Assembly: GCF_020881035.1 (NCBI RefSeq)
Contig: NZ_JAJITC010000001.1
Span: 434,001-498,000 of the forward strand
Direction of reading: 5' to 3'
From: Paraburkholderia translucens
GTDB taxonomy: Bacteria; Pseudomonadota; Gammaproteobacteria; Burkholderiales; Burkholderiaceae
DNA: 64,000 bases
Shown here: positions 16,098-26,043 of the stretch, piece by piece
Layout: every line of letters starts with the position of its first letter
Numbering within the stretch: position 1 is the first letter of the stretch
Notes under the pieces: generated by a model
What the model was told of the DNA's origin: nothing
The model's input: the letters and a program-made list of their open reading frames with translations, nothing else
Databases searched by the model: none
Position numbers and translations under genes: made by a program

Positions 16098-17072
16098 TTA
16101 TTGCTCGGCGCGCAGCATCCGCCGCAGGTGATAGACGATGTAGACGAGCATGATGCCGAACAGCACCACCGCGATCGCCGCGGAATAGCCGATGCGGTAG
16201 TACTTGATCGCCTGGTCGTACATGAAATAGGCGAGCACCGTCGAGCTTTCGAACGGACCGCCGCCCGTCATCACCGAGATCAGATCGAAGCTGCGCAGCG
16301 CGCCGATGATCGTCACGACGATCGCCATGAACGTCGTGGGCCGCAATTGCGGCAGGATCACATGCCACAGCATCGACCAGCCGTGCGCCCCTTCCATTCG
16401 TGCGGCTTCGATCTGCTCCGCGTTCAACGTGGTCAAGCCGGTCAGATAAAGAATCATGCAGTACGCGGTTTGCGGCCACAGTGCCGCGAACACGATGCCG
16501 AACGTCGCGTAGCGCGGATCGCCGAGCACCGGCACGCCGTGGCCGAGCATCATCGCGAGCAGGCCGAAGGTCGGATCGTAGAACCAGGAAAAGATCAGCC
16601 CGACCACGACACCCGATAACACGAACGGCGCGAAGAACAGCGATTTGACGATGCGGATGCCCGCCACCGCCTGGTTCAGATACAGCGCGACCGCGAGGCC
16701 CATCGGCGGCGCGAACAGAAACAGCACGAGCCAGATCAGGTTGTTCTTCAGCGCCGTATAGAAGGTCGGCGTATGGACCAGCTCGATATAGTTGGCGAGG
16801 CCGACGAAGGTCGGCTCGGTCATCCCATCCCAGTTGAAGAAGCTCAGGCGGATCGTCGAGAGGATCGGCCACACGACGTACACGGCCACCATGAAACAGG
16901 CCGGCGCGAGAAACAGGAACGCGGCGCGGCGCTGCCGCCGCGCGGTCGGCGACGGCCCGCGCCGGCGCGGCGCCGCTGATGCGCCGCCCAGCGCGCCGCC
17001 GGACGCCGGCAAGCCCGGCCCGCCGGTTTCAACAGGAGCGCCGACGCTATGACGGCTGACGGAATGCGACAC
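16098..17072 (-). CDS. Sugar ABC transporter permease, MalF type
   Basis: 324 residues. An unusual Ala/Gly/Arg-rich N-terminus (about 40 residues) precedes the transmembrane domain (FLFLAPACFMVAVYVVWPIL onward, six helices). The EAA motif reads EAARMEGAHGWSMLWHVILP. The GTG at 17072 was preferred over TTG at 17078 because GGGAGA lies 7 bases before the GTG. It partners the MalG-type permease downstream and the solute-binding protein upstream. Residues SFFNWDG are typical for the first periplasmic loop of this permease class. Confidence 0.88.
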   Translation of the reverse strand: MSHSVSRHSVGAPVETGGPGLPASGGALGGASAAPRRRGPSPTARRQRRAAFLFLAPACFMVAVYVVWPILSTIRLSFFNWDGMTEPTFVGLANYIELVHTPTFYTALKNNLIWLVLFLFAPPMGLAVALYLNQAVAGIRIVKSLFFAPFVLSGVVVGLIFSWFYDPTFGLLAMMLGHGVPVLGDPRYATFGIVFAALWPQTAYCMILYLTGLTTLNAEQIEAARMEGAHGWSMLWHVILPQLRPTTFMAIVVTIIGALRSFDLISVMTGGGPFESSTVLAYFMYDQAIKYYRIGYSAAIAVVLFGIMLVYIVYHLRRMLRAEQ

Positions 17073-17129
17073 GATCAATCTCCCGATCCAATCTGATGCA
17101 TCGGACAGCGGCCTCGCGGCCGCCGCCGC

Positions 17130-18383
17130 TCACTTCTTGTAGATACGCTGACGCGTCTGCTCGAGCTGCGCGAGGATGTCGTCGAGCTTCGACGGATCGG
17201 AGATGAACTGCTGCATGCCCTTCATCCCTTCGTCAGCCATTTCCTTCGTCATGTCGCGATCGTAGAATTGGGCGATACCGCCCTTCGTATTCGACAGGAT
17301 CTGGAAACCGATCTTCGAAATCGGATCTTCGGGCTCCGGCGATTTGCTGTTCGCCGACAAGGAGCCGAGTCCCTTTGCGAGTTGCGCTCCGATCTCAGGC
17401 GTCTCGACGAATGCGAGGAACGTGTGCGCATCGGTCTTGTTCTTCGCCTTCGACGGAATATGCAGCGATTCGACCGGCCCGTCTTCGGCGGTCGGCACCT
17501 TCGGGTCGATGATCGGGAACTGGAAGTAGCCCATCTGCGGCTTCACGTTGTCCGGGAAACCGGCCGCGATGAACGTACCCATCAGCATCATGGCGGCCTT
17601 GCCCTGGAACAGGAACGGCTGCACCGCGTCGAGATCGTAGGACAGCGAATTGTTGATGAAGTAGCCGTCGTCGATCAACTGCTTCCACGTCGTATAGACC
17701 TTCTTCACGCGCGGATCGGTGTACGGAATCTCGCCGGCCATCAACTTCTGATGGAACGCGTTGCCGTTCAGGCGCAGATCGAGATAATCGAACCAGCCAG
17801 CGAGCGTCCAGGCGTCGCGCCCGGCCACCGCGATCGGCGTGATGCCGGCGGCCTTGAGCTTTTTGGCGGCATCGAGAAACTCGTCCCATGTTTTCGGCTC
17901 GCCCTTGATGCCGGCCTTCTCGAACAGATCCTTGCGATAGAACATCCCCCACGAGTAGTACACGGTCGGCGCGGCATACTGCTTGCCCTTGTACGACGAT
18001 GCTTCCTTGGTCGACGCATACATGTCGTTCCAACCGTTCTTCTTCCAGTCGCCGGTCTGATCGTCGAACAGGCCGCGCTGCGCGTAATACGCCATCCGTT
18101 CGCCGTCGTGCCAGTTGACGATATCCGGGGCGACAGTCGAAAGCCAGCCCGGCAACTGAACCTTGTAGGCCTCCTCGTCGATGAACGACACCTTCACGTC
18201 GATATCGGGATGCGCCTTCTTGAACTCGTCGATCACCTGCTGCCAGACCGCGCGCTGGCTCGCGCCCTTGTACGCGATGTTCAGCGCGAGCGTGCCCGCC
18301 TGTGCGGTGCTGACGACGGAGCTCCCCGCCGCGGCCGCGGCCAGCGCGAGCGCCAGCAGAATCTTGCGTGGTTTCAGTTTCAT
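17130..18383 (-). CDS. Sugar ABC transporter substrate-binding protein
   Basis: 417 residues, a periplasmic family-1 solute-binding protein. The signal peptide (residues 1-30, KILLALALAAAAAGSSVVSTAQAG) lacks a lipobox cysteine, so it is soluble. Family stretches are HPDIDVKVSFIDEEAYKVQL, NWHDGERMAYYAQRG, YSWGMFYRKDLFEKAGI and QGKAAMMLMGTFI. TAAAGGAGA precedes the ATG. It sits between the beta-galactosidase gene and the permeases. The aromatic-rich mouth fits an oligosaccharide ligand; which one is not determinable. Its C-terminal lobe ends with a coiled EQTRQRIYKK tail. Confidence 0.9.
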   Translation of the reverse strand: MKLKPRKILLALALAAAAAGSSVVSTAQAGTLALNIAYKGASQRAVWQQVIDEFKKAHPDIDVKVSFIDEEAYKVQLPGWLSTVAPDIVNWHDGERMAYYAQRGLFDDQTGDWKKNGWNDMYASTKEASSYKGKQYAAPTVYYSWGMFYRKDLFEKAGIKGEPKTWDEFLDAAKKLKAAGITPIAVAGRDAWTLAGWFDYLDLRLNGNAFHQKLMAGEIPYTDPRVKKVYTTWKQLIDDGYFINNSLSYDLDAVQPFLFQGKAAMMLMGTFIAAGFPDNVKPQMGYFQFPIIDPKVPTAEDGPVESLHIPSKAKNKTDAHTFLAFVETPEIGAQLAKGLGSLSANSKSPEPEDPISKIGFQILSNTKGGIAQFYDRDMTKEMADEGMKGMQQFISDPSKLDDILAQLEQTRQRIYKK

Positions 18384-18471
18384 TCTGACTGTCTCCTTTA
18401 TTCCAAGGTTTTTGCGACGTTGTCGCTTCTGTTTTGAACGACTGCGTGGAGTTGCTACGGCCGGACTTCTA

Positions 18472-20448
18472 TTACGAGCGATAGATCGCTACACCTTGCG
18501 GCGCCACCTCGCGAGAACCTATCACGAATGCGTCGTCGGGAATGTTGTCGAGCGTGTGGTCTTGATCGCCATAGTTGAACACGTAGGTCAGCGCGCCGCG
18601 CCGGCTGATGCGCACGCTGTCGCCGAGCGCCTGGGTTTCGAGGCCCGCTTCCCGTGCGATTCGCGCGAACAGATGCACCGTCAGCGCGTCGTCGAACAGG
18701 CTCGCGAAGTAGTGGAACGCGCCGCTTTGCACGTATGCCGGATGACCGTCCGCGAAACGCGCGCGCACTTCGAGCGCCGGCGACGCATCGCTGTCGATCA
18801 GATCGCGCCAGTGACGGGCGACACCATCGGCCGCACCGCTTTTCTGATCGAGCACCACCGCCTCCGTCACGTTCGGCCGCAGCGACTCGACGCGCCACAC
18901 GCGCAGCGGTAGCACCGACGTCAACGCGCCAGGCGGCAGATTCGCCGGAATCCGCAGGTCGCGCGTCTTCGATCCGGTACGCGGACCGAACACCACCTGC
19001 GCGCCCGAGCGTGCGAGGCGCCCGGCGAAGTCGTCGGGCACGACCGGCAGCGGCGGCACGACGACGAGGCTATAGCCATCGAACGATGCGTCGGCCGGCA
19101 CGACGTCGACGTCCAGTCCGAGCGCGCGCAACGCCGAGTAGTACTCGAACGCGAAACGCGGATAGTGAAAGTCCGCGCCCTGCGGATGAATCTCGAACAA
19201 CCACTTCGCTTCGTAGTCGTAGACGAGCGCGACTTTCGAGCGGATGGCCGCATTCGCGCCGGCATCGGCGGCGAGCACCGTGCGAATGTCGGACGCCACC
19301 TGCGAGGCCTCCTTTCCGCCGACATCGAGCCGGTTGTCGGGCGTATTGAGGCCCGCATGCATCTGCTCCTGCGCGAACGGCGCCTGGCGCCAGCGGAAAT
19401 ACGACACACAGCCCGCGCCGTGAGCGAACGCCTCCCAACTCCACAGCCGCACCATGCCCGGCAGCGGCGCGGGATTCCACTGCGCCCAGTTCACCGGTCC
19501 CGGCTGCTGCTCCATGACCCAGAACGGCAGCTTCGACATGCCGCGGTACACGTCGTGATTGAACGACGCGAAATCCGGATGACCGCTGCGCAACCAGCGC
19601 GCCTTGATGTCCGGCGCGAACCACTGCTCTTCGAGCGCGCCGAGCGGATAGCTGTCCCACGCCGCGACGTCGAGATCGGTCGCGACCTTGTAATGATCGA
19701 ACTCGGTGAACAGCTGCATGAAGTTGTGCGCGACGGGCCGCCCCGGCGAATGTGCGCGGATGATCTCGACCTGCATGCGGTTGTAGCGCGCCACTTCGTC
19801 GGACGCGAAGCGCCGGTAATCGAGCCGATGCGACGGATGCGCTTCGGTCACGGTGCCGACGGGGGCGTCGATTTCGTCGAAGCTGCGATACTCCATGCTC
19901 CAGAATACGGTGCCCCAGGCCTCGTTGAGCGCCTGGATCGTGTGATAACGCGCCTTGAGCCACTCGCGAAACCGCACGAGCGCCGCGGGCGAATAGCTGA
20001 CCACCGTGTGGTGGCAGCCGAATTCGTTATCGGTCTGCCAGTACGCGACCGCCGGATGCTTGCCGTAGCGCTCGGCCACCGCGGCGCAGATGCGCCTCGA
20101 TGCTTCGAAATATGCGGGTGACGAGAAGTCGTAATGACGCCGCGAGCCGAACCCGCGCGGACGTCCATCGGCGCCGACCGCGAGGATGTCCGGATGACGA
20201 TCGATCAGCCACTTCGGCGGCGTCGCGGTCGGCGTGCACATGACCACCGCGAGGCCAGCCGCGCCGAGTACATCGACTGCGCGATCGAGCCAGCCCCAAT
20301 CGTATTCGCCGGGCGTCGGCTCGATCCGGCTCCAGGCGAATTCCGCGATCCGCACCTGCTCGATGCCGAGTGTCTTCATTCGGCGCGCGTCGTCTTCCCA
20401 CATCGACTCGGGCCAGTGCTCCGGGTAATAACAGACTCCAATACGCAT
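18472..20448 (-). CDS. GH42 beta-galactosidase
   Basis: 658 residues, normal for glycoside hydrolase family 42. The N-terminal TIM barrel opens with [14 protein letters not shown]. The acid/base is Glu142 in [10 protein letters not shown] and the nucleophile is Glu313 in [14 protein letters not shown] trimerisation/Rossmann-like domain and a small beta domain follow (about 390-590 and 595-658). There is no signal peptide, so it acts in the cytoplasm on imported oligosaccharides, releasing galactose. ATG 20448 was chosen; an upstream TTG at 20472 overlaps the ATPase stop. It is the second gene of the importer operon. Alternative GH42 substrates include alpha-L-arabinopyranosides. Confidence 0.92.
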   Translation of the reverse strand: MRIGVCYYPEHWPESMWEDDARRMKTLGIEQVRIAEFAWSRIEPTPGEYDWGWLDRAVDVLGAAGLAVVMCTPTATPPKWLIDRHPDILAVGADGRPRGFGSRRHYDFSSPAYFEASRRICAAVAERYGKHPAVAYWQTDNEFGCHHTVVSYSPAALVRFREWLKARYHTIQALNEAWGTVFWSMEYRSFDEIDAPVGTVTEAHPSHRLDYRRFASDEVARYNRMQVEIIRAHSPGRPVAHNFMQLFTEFDHYKVATDLDVAAWDSYPLGALEEQWFAPDIKARWLRSGHPDFASFNHDVYRGMSKLPFWVMEQQPGPVNWAQWNPAPLPGMVRLWSWEAFAHGAGCVSYFRWRQAPFAQEQMHAGLNTPDNRLDVGGKEASQVASDIRTVLAADAGANAAIRSKVALVYDYEAKWLFEIHPQGADFHYPRFAFEYYSALRALGLDVDVVPADASFDGYSLVVVPPLPVVPDDFAGRLARSGAQVVFGPRTGSKTRDLRIPANLPPGALTSVLPLRVWRVESLRPNVTEAVVLDQKSGAADGVARHWRDLIDSDASPALEVRARFADGHPAYVQSGAFHYFASLFDDALTVHLFARIAREAGLETQALGDSVRISRRGALTYVFNYGDQDHTLDNIPDDAFVIGSREVAPQGVAIYRS

Positions 20449-20468
20449 CCCTATGTCCCCAATGTTCT

Positions 20469-21635
20469 TCAAGCGTAGTGTTCGACGGATTCGAGCGACG
20501 CGGCCGCAAAGCCGTCTTCGGTAAACAGATGGCAGGCCGTGCGCGGCACCCGCAGGCTCGCGCGATCACCAGGCGCGAGGCGGGTGTTGCCCGGCGCCTT
20601 GGCGATCAGCGCGGCGCCGCCGGGTTGATCGAGGTGCACGTAGCTGTGTTCGCCAAGCTGCTCGACGAGCGAGACGGTGCGTGCGAGCACGCCGTCCTGT
20701 GAACTCGCCGCGTGCGTGGTTGCCGATGCATCGGCGAACTCGAGATGCTCGGGACGCACGCCGAGCGTGACCGGCTGCGCAGACTGCAACCCCGCGCCGC
20801 TCACCGGTACGCGCACGTTTTCGCCGGTGTGATCGAGCGTGACGAGCACGCCCTGGGCATCGAGTGAGGCCACCTTTCCCGGCAGGAAATTCATTCGCGG
20901 CGAGCCGATGAAGCCCGCCACGAAGCGGCTCTTCGGGCGGTGATACAGATCGAGCGGCGCGCCGATCTGCGCGATGCTGCCGTAGCGCTCGGTATCCTTG
21001 CCCGCATGCAGCAGCACGATCTTGTCGGCGAGCGTCATCGCTTCGATCTGATCGTGCGTCACGTAGACCACGCTCGCTTTCGCAAACTGCTTATGCAGGC
21101 GCGCGATTTCCACGCGCGTCTGTCCGCGCAAGGTTGCATCGAGATTGGACAGCGGTTCGTCGAACAGAAACACGCCGGGCTCGCGCACGATGGCGCGGCC
21201 GATTGCGACGCGCTGCCGTTGCCCGCCCGACAGCGCCTTCGGTTTGCGTTCGAGCAGTGCCTCGAGTTGCAGGATGCGCGCGGCTTCACGCACCTTGCGA
21301 TCGATTTCATCCTTCGGCGTCTTCGCGAGTTTCAGGCCGAACGCCATGTTCTCGAACACGCTCATGTGCGGAAACAACGCATAGCTCTGGAACACCATCG
21401 CGACGCCGCGTTGCGCGGCCGGCACGTCGTTGACGATCTTGCCGCCGATCGACAGGTCGCCGTCGGTCAGATCCTCCAGCCCGGCGATCATGCGCAGCAG
21501 CGTGGACTTGCCGCAACCCGACGGTCCGAGAAATACACAGAACTCGTTCTCGCCAATCTCCAGATCGACGTTGCGAATCACCGGCGCACCATCGCCGTAC
21601 GCCTTCTGCACGCCTCGTAATGAAATGCTCGCCAT
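20469..21635 (-). CDS. Sugar ABC transporter ATPase, MalK/UgpC type
   Basis: 388 residues. Walker A is GPSGCGKST (37-45), the Q-loop [10 protein letters not shown], the signature [14 protein letters not shown], Walker [13 protein letters not shown] and the switch histidine VTHD. A C-terminal OB-type regulatory domain (about 240-380, [12 protein letters not shown]) marks the MalK class. It energises the MalFG-type permeases encoded downstream. As first gene of the operon it faces the divergent LacI regulator, with the palindrome GATTAAGCGCTTAATC 36 bp upstream of its ATG. GGAG lies upstream of the start. Confidence 0.93.
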   Translation of the reverse strand: MASISLRGVQKAYGDGAPVIRNVDLEIGENEFCVFLGPSGCGKSTLLRMIAGLEDLTDGDLSIGGKIVNDVPAAQRGVAMVFQSYALFPHMSVFENMAFGLKLAKTPKDEIDRKVREAARILQLEALLERKPKALSGGQRQRVAIGRAIVREPGVFLFDEPLSNLDATLRGQTRVEIARLHKQFAKASVVYVTHDQIEAMTLADKIVLLHAGKDTERYGSIAQIGAPLDLYHRPKSRFVAGFIGSPRMNFLPGKVASLDAQGVLVTLDHTGENVRVPVSGAGLQSAQPVTLGVRPEHLEFADASATTHAASSQDGVLARTVSLVEQLGEHSYVHLDQPGGAALIAKAPGNTRLAPGDRASLRVPRTACHLFTEDGFAAASLESVEHYA

Positions 21636-21670
21636 TGCATCGACTCCGTGATTTAATCGGCGAAGTCGGA

Positions 21671-21686
21671 GATTAAGCGCTTAATC
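21671..21686. promoter_or_regulatory. LacI-family operator GATTAAGCGCTTAATC
   Basis: A perfect 16-bp palindrome with a central CpG, as LacI-family regulators prefer, between the ATPase gene and the LacI gene. A related element GATTTAATC lies at 21650-21658. It probably represses the importer/GH42 operon and may also control the regulator. Confidence 0.75.
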
Positions 21687-21828
21687 AGCGCGACCGAAAA
21701 AATCGATCGCAAGGCGATCGTTGGGTCTGTCTCCGATATCGTTTTGTACGTTGGTTCGACGACAGATCTTGCCGCGCCTCGCGCCGCGATGCAAATGCCG
21801 GACAGCCATCCCAAATATTGGCCATCTC

Positions 21829-22872
21829 ATGCCCACACTCAGCGAAGTAGCACGTCACGCAGGCGTCACTCCAGCCACGGTGTCCAACGTGCTGCGCAAG
21901 CGCGGCCGCGTTGGCGAAACGACCCGGCAACGCGTGCTCGACGCGGTCGCGGCGCTCGGCTACCGCCCCCACCTCGCCGCGCGCGCACTCGCCGAGGGTC
22001 GCGCGCCGACGCTCGCGCTGATGGTGTCGAGCATCGCGAATCCGTTCTATCCGGAGTTCGCACTCGCGGTCGAACGCGCTGCCCGCGCGAGCGGACACTT
22101 CGTGATCATCTGCAACACGAACGAAGATCCGCTGACCGGCCGCGCGTACCTCGACCAGATCGCCGGCACCTTGTCCGAAGGCGTGCTCGTGACGAACGCG
22201 AACCTCGATTTCGCCGACCTGCGCAAGACCGAAGCGCGCGGCACGCCAGTCGTGCTGTGCATGTGGGAGCGGCCCACCGAACCACCGGGGCTGCCGTGCG
22301 TCGCAGTCGATTTCCGGCTGGCCGGCAAACTGGCCGGCGAGCACCTGCTCGAACTCGGGCATCGGCGCTTTGGCGCGATCGTCGGCAGCAAGGCGTCGGG
22401 CATTCACGCGGCGCGCTACGAAGGTTTCGTCGACGCATTGCGCGCGGCCGGCGTGACGAAGAATCGCGTGCGGCATGCGGCCGACACGATCCAGGGCGGC
22501 TATCTCGCGGCGCGCGCGCTGCTTGAAGCCGATCCGCAACCGAGCGCGATCTTCGCCACCAACGACTTGCCCGCGCTAGGCGCGATGCACGCGATCGCGG
22601 ACCTCGGCCTGCGCGTGCCGGACGATCTGTCCGTGATCGGCATCACCGACATCCAGCTCGCGCGAGAGTCACGCCCCGCGCTGACGACGGTGGCGGTGCC
22701 GACGGTCGAGGTCGCCGGGCTTGCCGTGGAACTGCTGCGCGAGTTGATCGAGACGTCGTACGGACAGGCGGGACGGGACGTGCGGGACGTGACGGCTCCC
22801 GTGCCGATGCGGGTTTCGTCCGAACCGAAACTGGTCGTGCGGGCTTCGACCGCGGCGCCGCGTTCGCGTTGA
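21829..22872 (+). CDS. LacI-family transcriptional regulator of the galactoside locus
   Basis: 347 residues. The N-terminal LacI domain (MPTLSEVARHAGVTPATVSN..., hinge at about 45-60) is followed by a periplasmic-binding-like effector domain (LALMVSSIANPFYPEF, GHRRFGAIVG, PSAIFATNDLPALGAM, VIGITDIQLAR). No good ribosome site precedes ATG 21829, yet this start yields the exact family N-terminus. It is divergent from the ABC/GH42 operon and flanked by a perfect operator, so it is very probably the local repressor. The inducer is likely galactose, a galactoside or a derivative; this is inferred from GH42. Confidence 0.9.
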   Translation: MPTLSEVARHAGVTPATVSNVLRKRGRVGETTRQRVLDAVAALGYRPHLAARALAEGRAPTLALMVSSIANPFYPEFALAVERAARASGHFVIICNTNEDPLTGRAYLDQIAGTLSEGVLVTNANLDFADLRKTEARGTPVVLCMWERPTEPPGLPCVAVDFRLAGKLAGEHLLELGHRRFGAIVGSKASGIHAARYEGFVDALRAAGVTKNRVRHAADTIQGGYLAARALLEADPQPSAIFATNDLPALGAMHAIADLGLRVPDDLSVIGITDIQLARESRPALTTVAVPTVEVAGLAVELLRELIETSYGQAGRDVRDVTAPVPMRVSSEPKLVVRASTAAPRSR

Positions 22873-23178
22873 TGTCCTGCGAACCGACTGCAGGGAAAAC
22901 GGGTTTGCAGAGAATGCGGAGTACGTCACTAACGTTGAGAACTTCAATGAGAAACGCTTGGGCACCGGTTGCAGTCACCTTCTGGACTGCTTCCACCAGA
23001 AAGACTGACGTTGCATTCCGTCGCGAATTGGATGGCGCCTGTAAAATCGCCAAGATAGTTGACACCCTGCCGAGCCGAACGGATTTCCTGAAAATCCGTT
23101 CGGCGTTGCTGCATACCCATACTATTCCTGCCGGCTGTTCGGGACTTAACGCATACGGAACAATTGAGGTCATCACGA
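22873..23178. other. Intergenic region with an isolated 13-bp-stem hairpin
   Basis: 306 bp with frames on both strands but no supported gene. It holds a perfect inverted repeat (23074-23104) and the leader of the small membrane-protein gene. No T-run follows the hairpin. Confidence 0.45.
23074..23104. repeat. Perfect 13-bp inverted repeat with 5-base loop
   Basis: Arms GCCGAACGGATTT and AAATCCGTTCGGC enclose CCTGA. Without a following T-run it is not a classic terminator of the LacI gene; it may be an RNA structure or a protein-binding site. Confidence 0.6.
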
Positions 23179-23445
23179 ATGGCAACACCTGCCCGTAGTC
23201 TATTCAAGGCCGCGCTGTTTATCGGGTTGTGTCTCGTGTCAGTTCGCTATCTGCCGCTATCCAATGAGTGGACCGCAGGCGAAGCGCGTGCATGGTGGCG
23301 TGCTTCGGATTGGCTCGGTGTCCCCGATCCGGACGACTTGTATTTCGTGATGTGGCTGACTGTCGAACTGTTCGTCGCGGCGCTTGCCTATGCGGTGATC
23401 GTGAGGCTATGGCGGCATTACCAACGCAAAAAAACACGTGCTTGA
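23179..23445 (+). CDS. Small membrane protein of unknown function
   Basis: 88 residues with two hydrophobic segments (about 8-25, LFKAALFIGLCLVSVRYL; about 54-75, YFVMWLTVELFVAALAYAVI) joined by a polar loop containing EARAWWRASDWLGVPDPDD, and a basic C-terminal tail (RLWRHYQRKKTRA), which suggests both ends in the cytoplasm. GAGGTC lies 8 bases before ATG 23179. No family is recognised. It is isolated between the galactoside and fructose loci. Confidence 0.6.
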   Translation: MATPARSLFKAALFIGLCLVSVRYLPLSNEWTAGEARAWWRASDWLGVPDPDDLYFVMWLTVELFVAALAYAVIVRLWRHYQRKKTRA

Positions 23446-23934
23446 CGAGCAGCGATCCAGGCCGCATTCATTCCGATGCGGTCTTATTTGACCAGAGCGA
23501 TGACATGCAAACGTACGCACCTCTCCGTCAGGTTCGCGTTCCGTCAAGTCGAGCGAGCACTGTTCCGCAACGCGCTGGTACGTGTCGCGAATTGCGCCCA
23601 AAAACTCATCGTTTAAGTTTCAAATAACTTACATCCGAGCCAGGACTTTCCCCAACCCGAGGCAAGTCGGCACGCACCGCAACACGGCATCAAAGCCTTA
23701 TCCCACAAGCCTCCCGGCCTCGCCCCGCCACTTGCGCGGCAATTTTTTCGCTGTTCACATTCCCTTGACGAGCGGCCACGCGCCTGCTGTACTAAATCAA
23801 CCAAAGTGATTTAGGCGATTCCCTTCGCGCCACATCGGATCGAAGCGTCATCGCCAAACGTCGAGCCCGCAGCCTCGCAGTCGCCATTCATCTGCAGTCC
23901 CAACGTCGTTGCAAAATAACCGGAGGAGCGTCCC
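23446..23934. other. Upstream region of the frc operon
   Basis: 489 bp without a supported gene. It carries a candidate promoter (TTGACG at 23765-23770; TACTAA at 23790-23795, 19-bp spacer) overlapped by an inverted repeat. A GGAGGAG-like ribosome site lies just before frcB (CCGGAGGAGCG). Confidence 0.5.
23792..23814. promoter_or_regulatory. Candidate ROK-regulator operator upstream of frcB
   Basis: Inverted repeat CTAAATCA-N7-TGATTTAG overlapping the candidate -10 box, about 120 bp upstream of frcB. The spacing and AT-rich arms resemble NagC/Mlc-type (ROK) sites; the ROK gene ends the same operon. Assignment is inferred. Confidence 0.5.
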
Positions 23935-24936
23935 ATGAATCTGAATTCCCGCAGGCGTCCTGTCGCCAGGGCAATCGTGTCGATGTGCGCCGCGACAGCG
24001 GCGGTGTGGTGCGCGAGCGCCAGTCATGCCGCCGACCAGCCCGTCATCGGCCTGATCACGAAGACCGATACGAATCCCTTCTTCGTCAAGATGCGTCAGG
24101 GCGCGGATGGGGCTGCGTCGAAAGACGGCGCCAAGCTGATCACGGCCGCCGGCAAGTTCGACGGCGACAACGCGAGCCAGGTGACCGCAATCGAGAACAT
24201 GATGACGGCCGGCGCGAAAGCGATTCTGATCACGCCGAGCGACACCAAGGCGATCGTGCCGAGCATCAAGAAGGCGCGCGCGGCCGGCGTGATGGTCGTC
24301 GCCCTCGATACGCCGACCGATCCGCAAGACGCGACCGACGCCCTGTTCGCCACCGACAACTTCAAGGCCGGCGTGCTGATCGGCAAATACGCCAAGGCCG
24401 CGATGAACGGCAAGCCCGCGAAGATCGCCACGCTCGATCTCGCGCCGGGCGTGTCGGTCGGCGTGTTGCGTCACAACGGCTTCCTCGAGGGCTTCGGCGT
24501 GAAGGAGGGCGATCCGTCGATCGTCTGCAGCCAGGACACGCGCGGCGATCAGGCGAAAGGCCAGACGGCGATGGAGAACTGCCTGCAGAAAGCGCCCGAT
24601 ATCAACGTGGTCTACACGATCAACGAACCGGCCGCGGCCGGCGCGTATCGCGCGCTGAAGGCAGCGGGCAAGGACAAGGGCGTGATGATCGTGTCGATCG
24701 ACGGCGGTTGCGAAGGCGTGCGCAACGTGCAGGCCGGCGCGATCGCGGCGACCTCGCAGCAGTATCCGCTGAAGATGGCCGCGCTCGGCGTCACGGCGGG
24801 CGTCGACTACGCGAAAACCGGCAAGAAGGTCTCCGGCTATCACGACACCGGCGTCACGCTGATCACCGACAAGCCGATGTCCGGCGTCGACAGCAAGGAT
24901 ACGAAGTTCGGCCTCGACAACTGCTGGGGCAAGTAA
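23935..24936 (+). CDS. frcB: Fructose-type ABC transporter substrate-binding protein
   Basis: 333 residues. Signal peptide (about 1-32, ending ASASHAA) followed by a ribose-binding-like periplasmic protein: VIGLITKTDTNPFFVKMRQGA, AKAILITPSDTKAIVP, MVVALDTPTDPQD, TINEPAAAGAYRALKAAG. The gene order binding protein-permease-short ATPase matches the frcBCA fructose importer of rhizobia and Burkholderiaceae. CGGAGGAGCG precedes the ATG. It is the first gene of the operon and would deliver fructose (possibly also mannose or ribose) to FrcC. Family is secure; the exact sugar rests on gene-order similarity. Confidence 0.85.
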   Translation: MNLNSRRRPVARAIVSMCAATAAVWCASASHAADQPVIGLITKTDTNPFFVKMRQGADGAASKDGAKLITAAGKFDGDNASQVTAIENMMTAGAKAILITPSDTKAIVPSIKKARAAGVMVVALDTPTDPQDATDALFATDNFKAGVLIGKYAKAAMNGKPAKIATLDLAPGVSVGVLRHNGFLEGFGVKEGDPSIVCSQDTRGDQAKGQTAMENCLQKAPDINVVYTINEPAAAGAYRALKAAGKDKGVMIVSIDGGCEGVRNVQAGAIAATSQQYPLKMAALGVTAGVDYAKTGKKVSGYHDTGVTLITDKPMSGVDSKDTKFGLDNCWGK

Positions 24937-25033
24937 CGCGCATCGCACAGCGGCCCGTTGCGCATCGTACCGGGCCGCCATCTGAATTGCCGCGTGACCT
25001 TCACGTCACGCTCATGTATCGAGGACTGCCATC

Positions 25034-26023
25034 ATGTCGACTCCCTCCGCGCCCGCCGGCCGCCCGCGCCCTTCTTTCACCGAGCACCTGCCGTCGCTGT
25101 CCGAAGCCGGACCGCTGATCGCGCTGGTACTGGCCTGCGCTTTCTTTATCTCGCAGAGCAATCGCTTTCTATCGTTCCAGAATCTGTCGCTGATCCTGCA
25201 ACAGACGATGGTCGTCGCGGTCATCGCGATCGGCCAGACACTGATCGTGCTCACCGGTGGCATCGATCTGTCCTGCGGCATGGTGATGGCCTTCGGCTCG
25301 ATCATCATGACCAAGTTCGCGGTGGTGCTCGGCGTGCCCCCGGTCCTCGCGATTCTTTGCGGCGTCGGCGCGAGCACTTTGTTCGGGCTACTGAACGGTC
25401 TGCTTATCACGCGTATCAAACTGCCCGCGTTCATCGTCACGCTCGGCACGCTGAACATCGCATTTGCGCTCACGCAGATCTACTCGAACGCGGAAAGCGT
25501 GTCGAACCTGCCCGACGCGATCATGTTCTTCGGCAACACGTTCAGCATCGGACCGGCGGAAGTCACCTACGGCACCGTGCTGACGCTGCTGATGTATCTG
25601 GCCACGTGGTTCGTGCTGCGCGACACGGTGCCGGGCCGCCATCTGTACGCGCTCGGCAACAACGCCGAAGCCGCGCGGCTCATGGGCCTGTCGTCGCAGC
25701 GGATTCTGCTGACCGTCTACACGCTCGCCGGCGCGATCTATGGCATCGCTGCGCTGTTGTCGGTGGCCCGCACCGGCGTCGGCGATCCGCAGGCCGGGCA
25801 GACCGAGAACCTCGACAGCATCACCGCGGTCGTGCTCGGCGGCACGAGTCTGTTCGGCGGACGTGGATCGATCGTCGGCACTTTACTCGGCGCGCTGATC
25901 GTCGGCGTATTCCGCAACGGCCTCACACTGATCGGCGTCTCCTCGGTCTACCAGGTATTGATCACCGGCATACTCGTGATTCTCGCGGTCGCCGCCGATA
26001 AACTCTCGCATCGCGGCCGTTGA
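25034..26023 (+). CDS. frcC: Fructose-type ABC transporter permease
   Basis: 329 residues of the RbsC-like permease family with 8-10 membrane segments. Family stretches are VIAIGQTLIVLTGGIDLSCG, LGTLNIAFALTQIY, YALGNNAEAARLMGLS (the cytoplasmic ATPase-contact loop) and GGTSLFGGRGSIVGTLLGAL. GAGGA lies before ATG 25034. A 97-bp gap separates it from frcB, a common place for mRNA processing that leaves more binding protein than permease. It pairs with FrcA, whose start is 20 bp downstream. Confidence 0.88.
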   Translation: MSTPSAPAGRPRPSFTEHLPSLSEAGPLIALVLACAFFISQSNRFLSFQNLSLILQQTMVVAVIAIGQTLIVLTGGIDLSCGMVMAFGSIIMTKFAVVLGVPPVLAILCGVGASTLFGLLNGLLITRIKLPAFIVTLGTLNIAFALTQIYSNAESVSNLPDAIMFFGNTFSIGPAEVTYGTVLTLLMYLATWFVLRDTVPGRHLYALGNNAEAARLMGLSSQRILLTVYTLAGAIYGIAALLSVARTGVGDPQAGQTENLDSITAVVLGGTSLFGGRGSIVGTLLGALIVGVFRNGLTLIGVSSVYQVLITGILVILAVAADKLSHRGR

Positions 26024-26043
26024 GCCCGCACAGGAGCCTTGTC

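Noticed and set aside
22869..23207. Overlapping frames on both strands before the small membrane gene
   Set aside because: No ribosome site, motif or credible composition; they cover an inverted repeat.
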